A stretch of 54,668 bases of DNA from a virus. This document shows, piece by piece, positions 18,750 to 26,166 of the stretch. Made by a program: the position numbers and the translations under genes. A model generated the notes under the pieces. It saw only the letters and a program-made list of their open reading frames with translations. It ran no database searches and had not been told where the DNA came from. Numbering within the stretch: the first letter of the stretch is position 1; every line of letters starts with the position of its first letter. The stretch is taken from IMG/VR virus record IMGVR_UViG_3300008450_000051, positions 1 through 54,668 of that record. One strand, written 5' to 3'.

Positions 18750-19244
18750 TTATTCTGCAAACCATACGGTAGATACACCCCTGTATATACTAACGCCCAT
18801 GCGTTTAAATGGCTTAGGCCATCCGTTCTCTAATATTACATTCTTATGTGGCTTTGAGTTCACCCATAGGTCTAGCAATTCGTCTGGCGTCATCGGGAGT
18901 TTCTTATCCCAGTTCATCGCTGCTATCTCATAGGCATACACGTCCATCCCCAGTAGTTCTTTGGGTTTGTTGTACATGATTCCCCACTTATCGTTCTTCC
19001 CCTCTGGTATGCATCCTCCCGTCCATCTTGGATTGTACGACCAAGTGTGTAGACTACAGGGGTCCTTGATATTGAAGTGAAGGAATAGGTCTATGCTGTG
19101 CGTCTCTGCCACATATGATAGGGAGTCTGAGTACTCTAGTGCGGTCTTCCCGTTTCTAGTTCTGTATTCATTGATCTTGTTAAATAGCTGTACCTCCTCC
19201 AGCTCTCTGGTGTGGAGGAGTAGTAGTATTAATGGTAGGATCAT
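18750..19244 (-). CDS. CAP-domain (SCP/PR-1-like) secreted protein
   Basis: 164 aa with a short hydrophobic N-terminus (MILPLILLLLH) that looks like a signal peptide. The body has the CAP layout: FNKINEYRTRNGKTALEYSDSL, SYVAETHSIDLF, then LLDLWVNSKPHKNVILENGW and MGVSIYRG...TVWFAE near the end. CAP proteins are extracytoplasmic and of varied, often poorly known function. In this order, the last gene of a replication operon, it is unusual. It is coupled to the 42-aa gene upstream by a 4-base overlap and its stop meets the convergent transglycosylase gene with no gap. Confidence 0.7.
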   Translation of the reverse strand: MILPLILLLLHTRELEEVQLFNKINEYRTRNGKTALEYSDSLSYVAETHSIDLFLHFNIKDPCSLHTWSYNPRWTGGCIPEGKNDKWGIMYNKPKELLGMDVYAYEIAAMNWDKKLPMTPDELLDLWVNSKPHKNVILENGWPKPFKRMGVSIYRGVSTVWFAE

Positions 19245-19369
19245 TGTTGGTTGATTAGTTCTTCTAACTGTTTTAATGTCTGTCCTAAGACGATACCGAT
19301 CTTTAGGTTGTCGCCTTCTTCTATAGCCTTGGCTAGTGCTATGTAGATTTGTTTAAGACTTTCTTTCAT
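19241..19369 (-). CDS. 42-aa helical protein
   Basis: An ATG at 19369 opens a frame MKESLKQIYIALAKAIEEGD ending LEELINQQ. It overlaps the end of the upstream gene by 17 bases and the start of the CAP gene by 4 bases (ATGA), so it fits a coupled operon exactly. The sequence is one amphipathic helix pair with no recognised family. A similar MKEIEEAIQELIQLANEIE peptide occurs at 31165-31254. Function unknown. Confidence 0.6.
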   Translation of the reverse strand: MKESLKQIYIALAKAIEEGDNLKIGIVLGQTLKQLEELINQQ

Positions 19370-20012
19370 GTCTTTCTTCAATTTCGTTTATGTCATAATA
19401 ATAGCAGTCCCCATTTGCGCTCACCCATCTATCACTCTCAGACTCAACACATTCCAGTGTGGTGTCTACCTTGAACTCCTTAGGATCAACTGGGAACTGG
19501 TTGGTGATAAAGTTTGAATCCTTCCAGAATATTCTATTGTTTGGCTGGCACATTAGATAACCATCATCCGCCAGTAAGATATGCCCACACTTATAGTCGG
19601 TCGGCTCATCTGAGTATGAATTACTAAACCAGTCTACAGTAAATAGATAGGTCGCCCACACAGAAGTCTTATCCTTTAGTATAACCTTGCATCTCTTCTC
19701 GGCTAGATATAGATACTCAATGACACTAACATTCTCACTGAAGCAATCCCATAGCTGCTTGAAGTCGCTCTTTATATCCGTCACTGGTTCATGATAAAAC
19801 AATTCAGATATTGGGACACGGCTTCTGAGCATACCGTAGTCTGTCATAATATGGAATGTTAGAATCTTTCCCGCCACACTCTGTATTGCAAAGGCGTAAC
19901 AGCTGTCAAACGTGTTACTATCTGTATCCTTCTTTGTTAGCCAGCTTCTTCTAACCTTTAGCTTTAGGTTGGGGATGTTTGCGTTTAGTACATTCTGCTC
20001 TGAGGTTATCAT
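19353..20012 (-). CDS. Hypothetical 219-aa protein
   Basis: Soluble mixed alpha/beta protein with no recognised domain. Notable segments are AGKILTFHIMTDYGMLRSRVP, a Trp/Tyr-rich centre (LWDCFSENVSVIEYLYLAEKRC) and an acidic C-terminus rich in Glu and Tyr (CYYYDINEIEERHERKS). It overlaps the zinc-ribbon gene by 4 bases and so belongs to the replication operon. Function unknown. Confidence 0.65.
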   Translation of the reverse strand: MITSEQNVLNANIPNLKLKVRRSWLTKKDTDSNTFDSCYAFAIQSVAGKILTFHIMTDYGMLRSRVPISELFYHEPVTDIKSDFKQLWDCFSENVSVIEYLYLAEKRCKVILKDKTSVWATYLFTVDWFSNSYSDEPTDYKCGHILLADDGYLMCQPNNRIFWKDSNFITNQFPVDPKEFKVDTTLECVESESDRWVSANGDCYYYDINEIEERHERKS

Positions 20013-20203
20013 CTGTTTTTTGTTGGAGTCCTAATAGCGGTTACTGATCCTGTCTTTTCTATCTTAATGTTGTTGAATCCTAATTCCCCCGAGCATGCCG
20101 GACATTTGAACTTCTGCTTATGCACATCACTATCCCAGACATACTCTTTTAGAGTGGCGCCACACTTACACTTATATGTTCTCGGTACTAACTTGTTTGC
20201 CAT
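20009..20203 (-). CDS. Small zinc-ribbon protein
   Basis: 64 aa with two metal knuckles, CKCG near residues 12-15 and CPAC near residues 34-37, typical of a zinc ribbon. The spacing resembles FmdB-like or general DNA-binding ribbons. A basic C-terminus (IRTPTKNR) follows. Small zinc ribbons in phage operons are often transcription or host-takeover factors, but the specific role is unknown. It overlaps genes on both sides, so it is co-translated with the nucleotide kinase. Confidence 0.65.
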   Translation of the reverse strand: MANKLVPRTYKCKCGATLKEYVWDSDVHKQKFKCPACSGELGFNNIKIEKTGSVTAIRTPTKNR

Positions 20204-20901
20204 ATCTTATTCATTAGTAGTTGAACTGTATGCTTTAAAGATTCGAGGTCAGAAACATTTGCAATCTTATAGTCAAAGTCCCAGTTATCTAATGCGGTCT
20301 CAGACGGATGATCATTTACTGGCCCAACACCCGGTCTGTCTATTCTAATAATCACACCACCCTTATCCTTGATAGCTTGCGCTTCATTGGGGAAACGGCA
20401 GTCTGTAAATATCCAGTGCGGTAATTCAGCAACTGGAGAACCGTTGCCATCATATCCATAGATGGATGGTTTATAATTAGCCATAGCAGCATTAACCCAT
20501 GCGTTAGGATGCAGTCCATTACGAATAGCATCTGTCCCTAGCTTTTGTAGTAACTCCCGAACCGACATCATCTTCATGAACTTTACATCATTTGATACTA
20601 AATCCGTTGGCGTCTCTACTTCTAAATACCATTCAGGACCAAGATGAGAATCCTTAAACTCCTGATCCTCAAACTTATCAACCGATATGCCAGTAAGAAT
20701 ACTTGCCACTTTCTTTAATGCGCCTGAGAATTTTTTAATCCTCCATAGTGATTCTATATCCAGCATAAGTTCAAACGAGCTATCGTTTACTGCCTCTTCA
20801 AGAGAGTAGTCTATATTGATATTACGCCTGTTTATGTACTGAATGATTTTAGCTACTGTGTCTTTGCCAGATCTTGCATAACCAGAAAGTCCGATGATCA
20901 T
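20188..20901 (-). CDS. Deoxynucleoside monophosphate kinase
   Basis: 237 aa beginning MIIGLSGYARSGKDT, a P-loop (residues 7-15) of the GxxxSGKDT form found in phage dNMP kinases such as T4 gp1. Further fitting segments are VRELLQKLGTDAIR, WVNAAMAN and WIFTDCRFPNEAQAI with the RFPNE motif characteristic of this group, then VIIRIDRPG. The enzyme phosphorylates dNMPs to dNDPs, feeding precursor supply for replication. The gene sits among DNA-metabolism genes, overlapping the next by 4 bases. Confidence 0.85.
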   Translation of the reverse strand: MIIGLSGYARSGKDTVAKIIQYINRRNINIDYSLEEAVNDSSFELMLDIESLWRIKKFSGALKKVASILTGISVDKFEDQEFKDSHLGPEWYLEVETPTDLVSNDVKFMKMMSVRELLQKLGTDAIRNGLHPNAWVNAAMANYKPSIYGYDGNGSPVAELPHWIFTDCRFPNEAQAIKDKGGVIIRIDRPGVGPVNDHPSETALDNWDFDYKIANVSDLESLKHTVQLLMNKIWQTS

Positions 20902-21185
20902 ATTGCTTTGATTGTTTTTGTTTCTCTTAATTCGATCTTGTCTTCATGATGAAATATTAATAGCGACATTAGCTCCACGATCTCATGGTAGTCTAGCTTT
21001 ATTTTCTTACCACCTAATACAATCTTAACACCATTACCATCATCACTTAGAGTAGCAGCAAGAGCATTTGGGGTTGCCCATTCAGTTGTACTAGAGTAAC
21101 GAAGTTCAATGTCGTCATTAACAATGATATCATAGTCATAGCTATTTGCTTCGCCATGCCTATCTCTATTTGTCCATACTTGCAT
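20898..21185 (-). CDS. Hypothetical 95-aa acidic protein
   Basis: A small protein with a beta-rich first half (YDIIVNDDIELRYSSTTEW) and a helical second half (DYHEIVELMSLLIFHHEDK). No family recognised. Its start codon is 15 bases downstream, in transcript direction, of the branched RNA element at 21200-21270, so its translation may depend on that structure. It overlaps the kinase gene by 4 bases. Confidence 0.6.
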   Translation of the reverse strand: MQVWTNRDRHGEANSYDYDIIVNDDIELRYSSTTEWATPNALAATLSDDGNGVKIVLGGKKIKLDYHEIVELMSLLIFHHEDKIELRETKTIKAI

Positions 21186-21199
21186 AAGAAAAAAATTAA

Positions 21200-21270
21200 G
21201 GGAGGCATACGGCTATCTAACGCGAGATAGTATTCCTCTACTCCTGTAGAGTTAGTCCGACTCTCCTCCC
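21200..21270 (-). ncRNA. Branched intergenic RNA element with closing stem
   Basis: On the transcribed strand GGGAGG (21265-21270) pairs with CCTCCC (21200-21205), closing a 71-nt element. Inside are two perfect hairpins: CTCTAC with GTAGAG (loop AGGA) and CTATCT with AGATAG (loop CGCGTT). The closing stem is followed by TTAATTTTTTTC, so it could work as a terminator, an attenuator or a processing site in front of the 95-aa gene. The closed multi-branch shape resembles the elements at 33.0-34.8 kb, but the sequence differs. Confidence 0.5.
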
Positions 21271-21279
21271 AGTGGTTAA

Positions 21280-21510
21280 TTAAAAGGGTAGCTTCTCTTC
21301 TGCCTGAGCAGGTGCAGGTGTATACACTTGCAGATACGGCTTGCCCTCCTTGCTTTTACGCAGGGTTACATTAACCCAACCCTTCTCGTTTAGGTTGTCT
21401 GTCAGCTTCTGGATGTCATCAGCTGTAAATCCAATACGAGTTTCTAATTCACCGAATTTGTTTGTCGCTTCGGTGGTGCGACCTACGTAGACCTTCTCTG
21501 TGTTTGCCAT
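21280..21510 (-). CDS. SSB-like small protein with LPF tail
   Basis: 76 aa. It ends in AEEKLPF, similar to the acidic tail with a terminal hydrophobic Pro-Phe that SSB proteins use to bind partner proteins. The body (EKVYVGRTTEATNKFGELETRIGF, then WVNVTLRKSKEGKPYLQVYTP) is beta-rich with basic and aromatic residues that could form a minimal OB-like fold. It lies in the replication/recombination operon and no other SSB is visible. The SSB role is inference; the length is short for a full OB-fold SSB. Confidence 0.5.
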   Translation of the reverse strand: MANTEKVYVGRTTEATNKFGELETRIGFTADDIQKLTDNLNEKGWVNVTLRKSKEGKPYLQVYTPAPAQAEEKLPF

Positions 21511-21511
21511 G

Positions 21512-21664
21512 TTACTTGGTTTTAAAAGTGGTTAAAATTGTTAGTGTGTATTTGTAAATTCCTAGTTCAATGTAAAGCTCCTTCTCTTGTATGTGCCAGA
21601 CTATTGCAAAGACTGGGAAGATAAAGAACTCATTGTGTTTCTCTGTGGTTGCGGTGATGGTCAT
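21512..21664 (-). CDS. 50-aa hypothetical protein
   Basis: The start overlaps the stop of the nuclease gene by ATGA at 21661-21664 and the frame ends 1 base before the SSB-like gene, exactly filling the gap. It begins MTITATTEKHNEFFIFPVFA and has hydrophobic stretches (FFIFPVFAIVWHI, LYIELGIY) that may contact membrane or form a small beta domain. No family recognised. Confidence 0.5.
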   Translation of the reverse strand: MTITATTEKHNEFFIFPVFAIVWHIQEKELYIELGIYKYTLTILTTFKTK

Positions 21665-22005
21665 ATAATTTTATTTATTTTAAGCATGTCGATTAGTTCC
21701 TGAAAGTCATCCAGTGTCATCGCTACTATAGTCCCCTGTCTATTTTTTTTGTGGAATACCAAATTTATGTTAGAATCTTGTGGCATCTCTGTTAATACTC
21801 TATGAATACTCCCCAAGTTTTCCACAGCCTTACACTGGCAGGAGAATGGTGGTGTATTGGTGAGGTCTACCTTCTTGTCATCCAGCATTTTAGATTCGTA
21901 TCTGGATGTTTGGCATTTCTCCCACCCCCGATCCCTCCACCACTCAGCCATCTGTCTTTCAAACTGGTGCCCTTTTATGCGAGCACTCCGTCCTTTAGTC
22001 GCCAT
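21661..22005 (-). CDS. PDDEXK-fold resolvase-like nuclease
   Basis: 114 aa beginning MATKGRSARIKGHQFERQMA, like the KGxxFEr start of archaeal/phage Hjc-type Holliday-junction resolvases. It continues with TSRYESKMLDDKKVDL and PFSCQCKAVENLG, which fit the D...(E/Q)xK core of the PDDEXK fold, with Gln in place of the usual Glu. A role in resolving branched replication or recombination intermediates before packaging is likely from context with Rad52-type and exonuclease genes. It overlaps both flanking genes. Confidence 0.6.
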   Translation of the reverse strand: MATKGRSARIKGHQFERQMAEWWRDRGWEKCQTSRYESKMLDDKKVDLTNTPPFSCQCKAVENLGSIHRVLTEMPQDSNINLVFHKKNRQGTIVAMTLDDFQELIDMLKINKII

Positions 22006-22268
22006 ATGCGTTTGTATTTAATTAGTGTTTGAATCGTATCCCATTCTACCAGTGGTGAGAAGTGGCATTCATAGAATACAGTGGGTCTCATCGCGTTGAT
22101 CATGTAGTAATTGGTATCTGGTTTTATGTCATCCTCCGTACATTGTACTAGTATCTCATGACCTTCAGCAAGTAAACTCCACTTACCATTAAGACACCTA
22201 TATACTTCCTGCGTTGATAAGCTTTTCGTACGGCTGCTTGACGAACTTTTCTTTGTCCGAGCCATCAT
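21975..22268 (-). CDS. Hypothetical 97-aa protein
   Basis: The N-terminus is Ser/Lys-rich (ARTKKSSSSSRTKS) and overlaps the end of the primase-helicase gene by 71 bases, so a later start is possible although no ATG is near. The body has beta character (VYRCLNGKWSLLAEGHEILV and YYMINAMRPTVFYECHFSPL) and one helix at the end. No domain recognised. Position suggests a replication accessory. Confidence 0.5.
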   Translation of the reverse strand: MMARTKKSSSSSRTKSLSTQEVYRCLNGKWSLLAEGHEILVQCTEDDIKPDTNYYMINAMRPTVFYECHFSPLVEWDTIQTLIKYKRIWRLKDGVLA

Positions 22269-23919
22269 TTATTTTTTGAGTGGGTGAGTAAATAGAATTA
22301 GCTATATCAAACCTGAAGTAGTCGGTCTCTTCCTTACCACTGAAACGGAACCTTATCTTCCAGAAGTGAATCTCAGTCTGGTTGGTTTCTCTGTTACGAT
22401 ACACAGTGATGCCGTTATCGGGGGCATTATAATAGTGAGAGCTATCTCCTACATCATATCCAGTTGGTACTTCATAGGCACCCTGCTTAATCTTGGTTAA
22501 CTTCTTTGGGTGTGCTACTAGCCAGATATGAATGCCATGCTCCCGAGCAAACGCCCTTAGGTCTCGCATCATGTTACCGATCTGGTTATGGCGGTTGTCT
22601 GAGTTGCTCCCGAACTGACGCTCTACCGTACTCATGTTATCTATCACCAGACCTCTGATCCCCAGTCTCTTCACCATCTCCTCTGCCTTACTCATAATCG
22701 CTTCAACAGTGGACTCGTTCTCATTTAACTTGTAGTACTTGAAGTGATCGTTTAAGAACGGTGTACACTCTACAACCTCCTCTCTCGTAATACGTTGACA
22801 GTTTGGTGCATTGAAGAATGACTTACCAGTCTTGATAGATAATAGGTCTGTCATAGCAAAGGTTGCATTAGCTTCCTCAGCAGAGTAGAGTAGGTAGGAC
22901 CAGTCATGTCTATCCGCCAGTCTAACCAGTAGATTCTTTAGCCATGTGGTTTTACCGTGCCCGGGGATTCCGGTGATGAGGGTGACCATTCCGGGGTGCC
23001 AGACGAAGTGGTCGTCCATGTTCTCCCATCCTGTGTCAAATCCCTTTGGATATCCCTCTTCCCACAGTCCGAGTAGGTCATTGTCTGTGACGACATCGAT
23101 CCCGTCCACTGGGTATGGTTCTGCGTTCTGGTAGCACTCCACCAGCTTTTCTTTCCCGTGCTTGAGAAGAGTTTCATTGGCGTCCTTTTCTGGTAGATTA
23201 ATGATAAAGCAGTTAGTCTTACCCAATCTGCGAGCAAGCTCAGTGCGAAGACCAATGCCTGCATCATCATTGTCAGTAGCAAGATATATCTTCTTACCCT
23301 CGATGTATGGTAGCATCTCTTCAAGCCACTCCAATTTCTGATTACCCTTGCTTGCTCCGTTTGGTACACTGACTGCTGTTTTGATTCCGGCTTCATAGAA
23401 TGATAGTGTGTCGATCTCACCTTCGGTTATAATAATTTCAGTATCAGAGTTATCCATGGAAACATCAATGCCATAAAGACTAAGCATAGCGCCACTAACC
23501 AGTTTGAAATTCTTTTGGCTATCTCGATACTTGATATTAACAACTTCGCCATGTAGATAATAATTAAAGTTTATACATAATGATTCACTGCCAGTTTGTG
23601 GCATGTACTCAGAAGACTCGGTGACCTTGTATCTAAGAAGTGTTTGGTTGGTTATCCCCCGACCTGCGAACCAGTTGATTACCTTATCAGATAATACTCT
23701 GTGTTCACTAACAGGCTTTGTGTACTCCTTCTTTTGTTTTACAACACCACCTTTCCAGCCACAGTTATGGCAGTTCCACACACCATCTGTTACATTAACA
23801 GAAAGGCATGGATCACTCTTGTGCTTACGTGTGTCAGAACACTTTGGACATGTGGTCTTCACATCTCCTCGTGATCCGGCACGCACATTGATGCCATATC
23901 TTTTTAGCTGTTCTATCAT
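22198..23919 (-). CDS. Primase-helicase (T7 gp4/Twinkle-like)
   Basis: 573 aa with three domains. The N-terminal zinc-binding primase domain has CPKC (C24, C27) and CHNC (C50, C53). A TOPRIM domain has TEGEID (Glu166) and ATDNDD (216-218 DND). The C-terminal RecA-like hexameric helicase has Walker A GIPGHGKTT (317-325) and a Walker B-type VIDNMSTVE, followed by a segment with WLVAHPKK typical of DnaB-family motif H3. The protein should unwind the fork and synthesise RNA primers. It is the only replisome enzyme in the window. Its gene overlaps its neighbours by 4 and 71 bases. Confidence 0.92.
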   Translation of the reverse strand: MIEQLKRYGINVRAGSRGDVKTTCPKCSDTRKHKSDPCLSVNVTDGVWNCHNCGWKGGVVKQKKEYTKPVSEHRVLSDKVINWFAGRGITNQTLLRYKVTESSEYMPQTGSESLCINFNYYLHGEVVNIKYRDSQKNFKLVSGAMLSLYGIDVSMDNSDTEIIITEGEIDTLSFYEAGIKTAVSVPNGASKGNQKLEWLEEMLPYIEGKKIYLATDNDDAGIGLRTELARRLGKTNCFIINLPEKDANETLLKHGKEKLVECYQNAEPYPVDGIDVVTDNDLLGLWEEGYPKGFDTGWENMDDHFVWHPGMVTLITGIPGHGKTTWLKNLLVRLADRHDWSYLLYSAEEANATFAMTDLLSIKTGKSFFNAPNCQRITREEVVECTPFLNDHFKYYKLNENESTVEAIMSKAEEMVKRLGIRGLVIDNMSTVERQFGSNSDNRHNQIGNMMRDLRAFAREHGIHIWLVAHPKKLTKIKQGAYEVPTGYDVGDSSHYYNAPDNGITVYRNRETNQTEIHFWKIRFRFSGKEETDYFRFDIANSIYSPTQKINDGSDKEKFVKQPYEKLINAGSI

Positions 23920-24110
23920 TTCTTTAATTCTTTAGCTACTACTCTAATCTTTTGTTCCAGTTCGTATATCTTTTTCTTTAGAGCATCTGCTCTGTCATAG
24001 CATCTAGTCAACTTGCTAACTAGTTCTTCTCGCTGATCTTCTAGCTGGTCATACTTGGTGTACAACTCTTTTCTTTTATCTGTCATATCTGTTTGTGTTT
24101 TTGAATCCAA
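23916..24110 (-). CDS. 64-aa coiled-coil protein
   Basis: Almost entirely heptad-like charged helix (KRKELYTKYDQLEDQREEL, then ALKKKIYELEQKIRVVAKEL). It would form a short coiled coil. It overlaps the primase-helicase start by 4 bases. It could be a loader or regulator of the helicase, but nothing in the sequence proves this. Confidence 0.6.
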   Translation of the reverse strand: MDSKTQTDMTDKRKELYTKYDQLEDQREELVSKLTRCYDRADALKKKIYELEQKIRVVAKELKK

Positions 24111-24490
24111 TAATTAGTTGCGTCGTCTAGGTACTGAAGGAACTTGTTCTTAGAACCGAAGAGTGTGGCTGGGCGAATATAATCCTTCATCTTGATATCC
24201 TTACCCCACGTTTCTTTTTTGTGTAGAATTACTGACTGGAACTGGTCGAACCCGACCTTTGGTATCTGTCTAATAACAGAGCGTATCTTGTCAGCGTTTC
24301 TATAGTGGGTGTCGTTTATCTCGTTGAAGTAGTCCATTACCTTTTGCGCTAGGTCATCGTCTTGATGGCTGTCGATCTCTTGCCATATCGATTGATAGTT
24401 GCTATCATATCTGATCAGCATATCAAGAGCAACCAGTGCATCCTTCTTGGTGCTAAACTTCTTCAGGAAATTCTGTGCGTCCGTATTCAT
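24083..24490 (-). CDS. Hypothetical 135-aa helical protein
   Basis: Helix-rich protein (MNTDAQNFLKKFSTKKDAL..LDMLIRYD) with a central DDDLAQKVMDYFNEIND and a C-terminal stretch KMKDYIRPATLFGSKNKFLQYLDD, which resembles the conserved R-P-x-T-L-F end seen in DnaD-like/replisome loader proteins of phages (WIRPxTLF). A helicase-loader or replisome organiser role next to the primase-helicase gene is therefore plausible but unproven. It overlaps neighbours on both sides. Confidence 0.55.
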   Translation of the reverse strand: MNTDAQNFLKKFSTKKDALVALDMLIRYDSNYQSIWQEIDSHQDDDLAQKVMDYFNEINDTHYRNADKIRSVIRQIPKVGFDQFQSVILHKKETWGKDIKMKDYIRPATLFGSKNKFLQYLDDATNYWIQKHKQI

Positions 24491-24674
24491 ACATGGTGTC
24501 TTTAATAGTTTGTTCCATCCATCCGCCTGCTACTAGTAGCGCAGCAAACTTTTCTACTATGTCTTCAATAGAAGTCTCATCTATTTTATTATCTCCCATG
24601 AATGCAACACCGTGCGTACCGTAGTCATTCTCCCAGACAATCTTGTTGCCATAATACTCGATTGTTATCTTCAT
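24453..24674 (-). CDS. Hypothetical 73-aa protein
   Basis: I use the ATG at 24674 (MKITIEYYGNKIVWEND), which removes an overlap with the upstream gene that a longer version would need. The protein is acidic with a beta hairpin start and a helical end (IVEKFAALLVAGGWMEQTI). No family recognised. It overlaps the downstream 135-aa gene by 38 bases. Confidence 0.55.
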   Translation of the reverse strand: MKITIEYYGNKIVWENDYGTHGVAFMGDNKIDETSIEDIVEKFAALLVAGGWMEQTIKDTMYEYGRTEFPEEV

Positions 24675-24675
24675 A

Positions 24676-25062
24676 TTATTCGTATTTAATTGTACTGAAA
24701 GATAGATAACTCCCGCCATACATATACTTGATGGCGTTTAAAGTTAGGTTAACTTTAAGATAAAACTTCTTGATGCTATCATCTACTTCATATATGTTAC
24801 CTTCATTCTCTCTACGTCTGCACTCCTTGATGTTCTCTCTGAATGTGGATAGCTTGTTGCGGTATGAATCGAATCGCATGTCAAGATAGTTCTGCACTTC
24901 CTCGCTCTTGAATCCGTGCATGTCTGCGATGCCTACGAATATCATACGTGCGATATCCTTTGCACCTTCTTGTGTTTCAAGTGTTTGAAGTGGTTTCGCT
25001 GGGTTCTTTTCCCATACGAATTGTGGGCGCATTGCCTTTTCTAGTTGTGTTAACTTGTTCAT
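24676..25062 (-). CDS. Hypothetical 128-aa helical protein
   Basis: Soluble helical protein (MNKLTQLEKAMRPQFVWEK, then DMRFDSYRNKLSTFRENIKE by pattern). No motif recognised. It ends 1 base before the preferred start of the next gene and begins after a 108-base gap that holds a hairpin. Likely a replication operon accessory. Confidence 0.6.
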   Translation of the reverse strand: MNKLTQLEKAMRPQFVWEKNPAKPLQTLETQEGAKDIARMIFVGIADMHGFKSEEVQNYLDMRFDSYRNKLSTFRENIKECRRRENEGNIYEVDDSIKKFYLKVNLTLNAIKYMYGGSYLSFSTIKYE

Positions 25063-25091
25063 ATTGTTGTTTTAGGTGATTGAAATATTAA

Positions 25092-25117
25092 AGACCAGCC
25101 TGAGAACAAGCTGGTCT
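25092..25117 (-). terminator. Hairpin between exonuclease gene and downstream genes
   Basis: On the - strand AGACCAGC pairs perfectly with GCTGGTCT (8 bp, 10-nt loop) and is followed by TTAATATTTC. The T tract is imperfect, so it may be a weak terminator, an attenuator or a transcript-stabilising stem that lowers expression of genes after the exonuclease. Confidence 0.4.
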
Positions 25118-25170
25118 ACTGCTGGAGTTTACCAAACCAAAACCCCTTTTGTTAATAATTAAACCAGCAA

Positions 25171-26166
25171 TTATGTTAAGCGCACATTGAATTGTTTGCG
25201 CCATGTTATCTTACCATTCGGTAGCTCCATGATCTGAGCGCCACCGTTCTGCTCCATGTACTGCTTGAGCTTGTTACCATAGAGTAGCTTCTCTGATTCC
25301 TTCTCCTTTAGTATCTCATTGATGCGTACGTATTCGTGCGCCCATAGGACCTGATCTTGACCACCCTGAATCGTGATATCATTCTCCCGATCCTTGTGCT
25401 TAACGGATATGAAGGCGCTGAAGTCTTCAGAATTATCAGCCGGTGGTTCGTACTTAGCAGCGATGCCATAGAACTCTTCCTTATCAAATGGATCTCTCTC
25501 TATTAGCTCAGCCCTTGCAGCCATCACTCTCTGCTGATGTTCTGTTGCCTTATCAAGAATAGCCTGCTGGATATCAGGATCAGCCTCAAATGTTTTTACC
25601 AGCATGTCCTGACCATCTACCTGCATGCATATCTCTGCATAGTTAAGCCCAGTTACTAGCATGTAGTGATTCATCTGAGCGATATAGTTCGGGGGTACGC
25701 CATCAATATAAGAATCAACAGTCATCTTACCCACGTTCTTAATCTCCAGTATCCCTTTCTTCTTACCATATACTGGATGCTGTGTTACCATACCATCTAG
25801 GTTGGCGAATAGCATAGGGTACTTAGGATTCTCGATGATTGCCTTGACCTTTTTGAACTTACGGACCTTGTTCTTGTAGATCACATTCTTAATGAAGTTC
25901 TCTTCCCCATCCCAGTACTGCCACATCTCTGCGATGGTATCCTCCAGCATCTTACCGAAGGCCATCTGCCTGTTCATCTTTGTGGGCAGTAGGTCCATAC
26001 CAATTGACTGGTAGAATAGATTGATTGGGGACTTCCATTTGTTCCATCCCAGTAGCGTACCGGCATCCGATCCGCCCACCATACCCCGAGATGAAAACGA
26101 CTGGCGTAATCTTTGCCAGTCGATCTCGGATAGGTTCTTCGTGCTTGTCTGTTTAAGCTTTGGCAT
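25171..26166 (-). CDS. YqaJ/lambda-exonuclease-type recombination nuclease
   Basis: 331 aa with the YqaJ exonuclease pattern: GGSDAGTLLGWNKWKSPINLF near the N-terminus, AFGKMLEDTIAEMW, the catalytic Asp in FANLDGMV, ILEIKNVG giving the ExK pair, and PPNYIAQMNHYMLVTG. This fold chews the 5' strand of dsDNA ends and works with a single-strand annealing protein. The Rad52-type annealing gene directly upstream (14-base overlap) supplies that partner, forming a two-component SynExo module. Expected role: recombination-dependent replication and end repair. Confidence 0.85.
   Translation of the reverse strand: MPKLKQTSTKNLSEIDWQRLRQSFSSRGMVGGSDAGTLLGWNKWKSPINLFYQSIGMDLLPTKMNRQMAFGKMLEDTIAEMWQYWDGEENFIKNVIYKNKVRKFKKVKAIIENPKYPMLFANLDGMVTQHPVYGKKKGILEIKNVGKMTVDSYIDGVPPNYIAQMNHYMLVTGLNYAEICMQVDGQDMLVKTFEADPDIQQAILDKATEHQQRVMAARAELIERDPFDKEEFYGIAAKYEPPADNSEDFSAFISVKHKDRENDITIQGGQDQVLWAHEYVRINEILKEKESEKLLYGNKLKQYMEQNGGAQIMELPNGKITWRKQFNVRLT

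Noticed and set aside
20067-20348. + strand frame opposite the zinc-ribbon and kinase genes
   Set aside because: It is antisense to two genes with recognisable motifs and has no coherent domain or leader.
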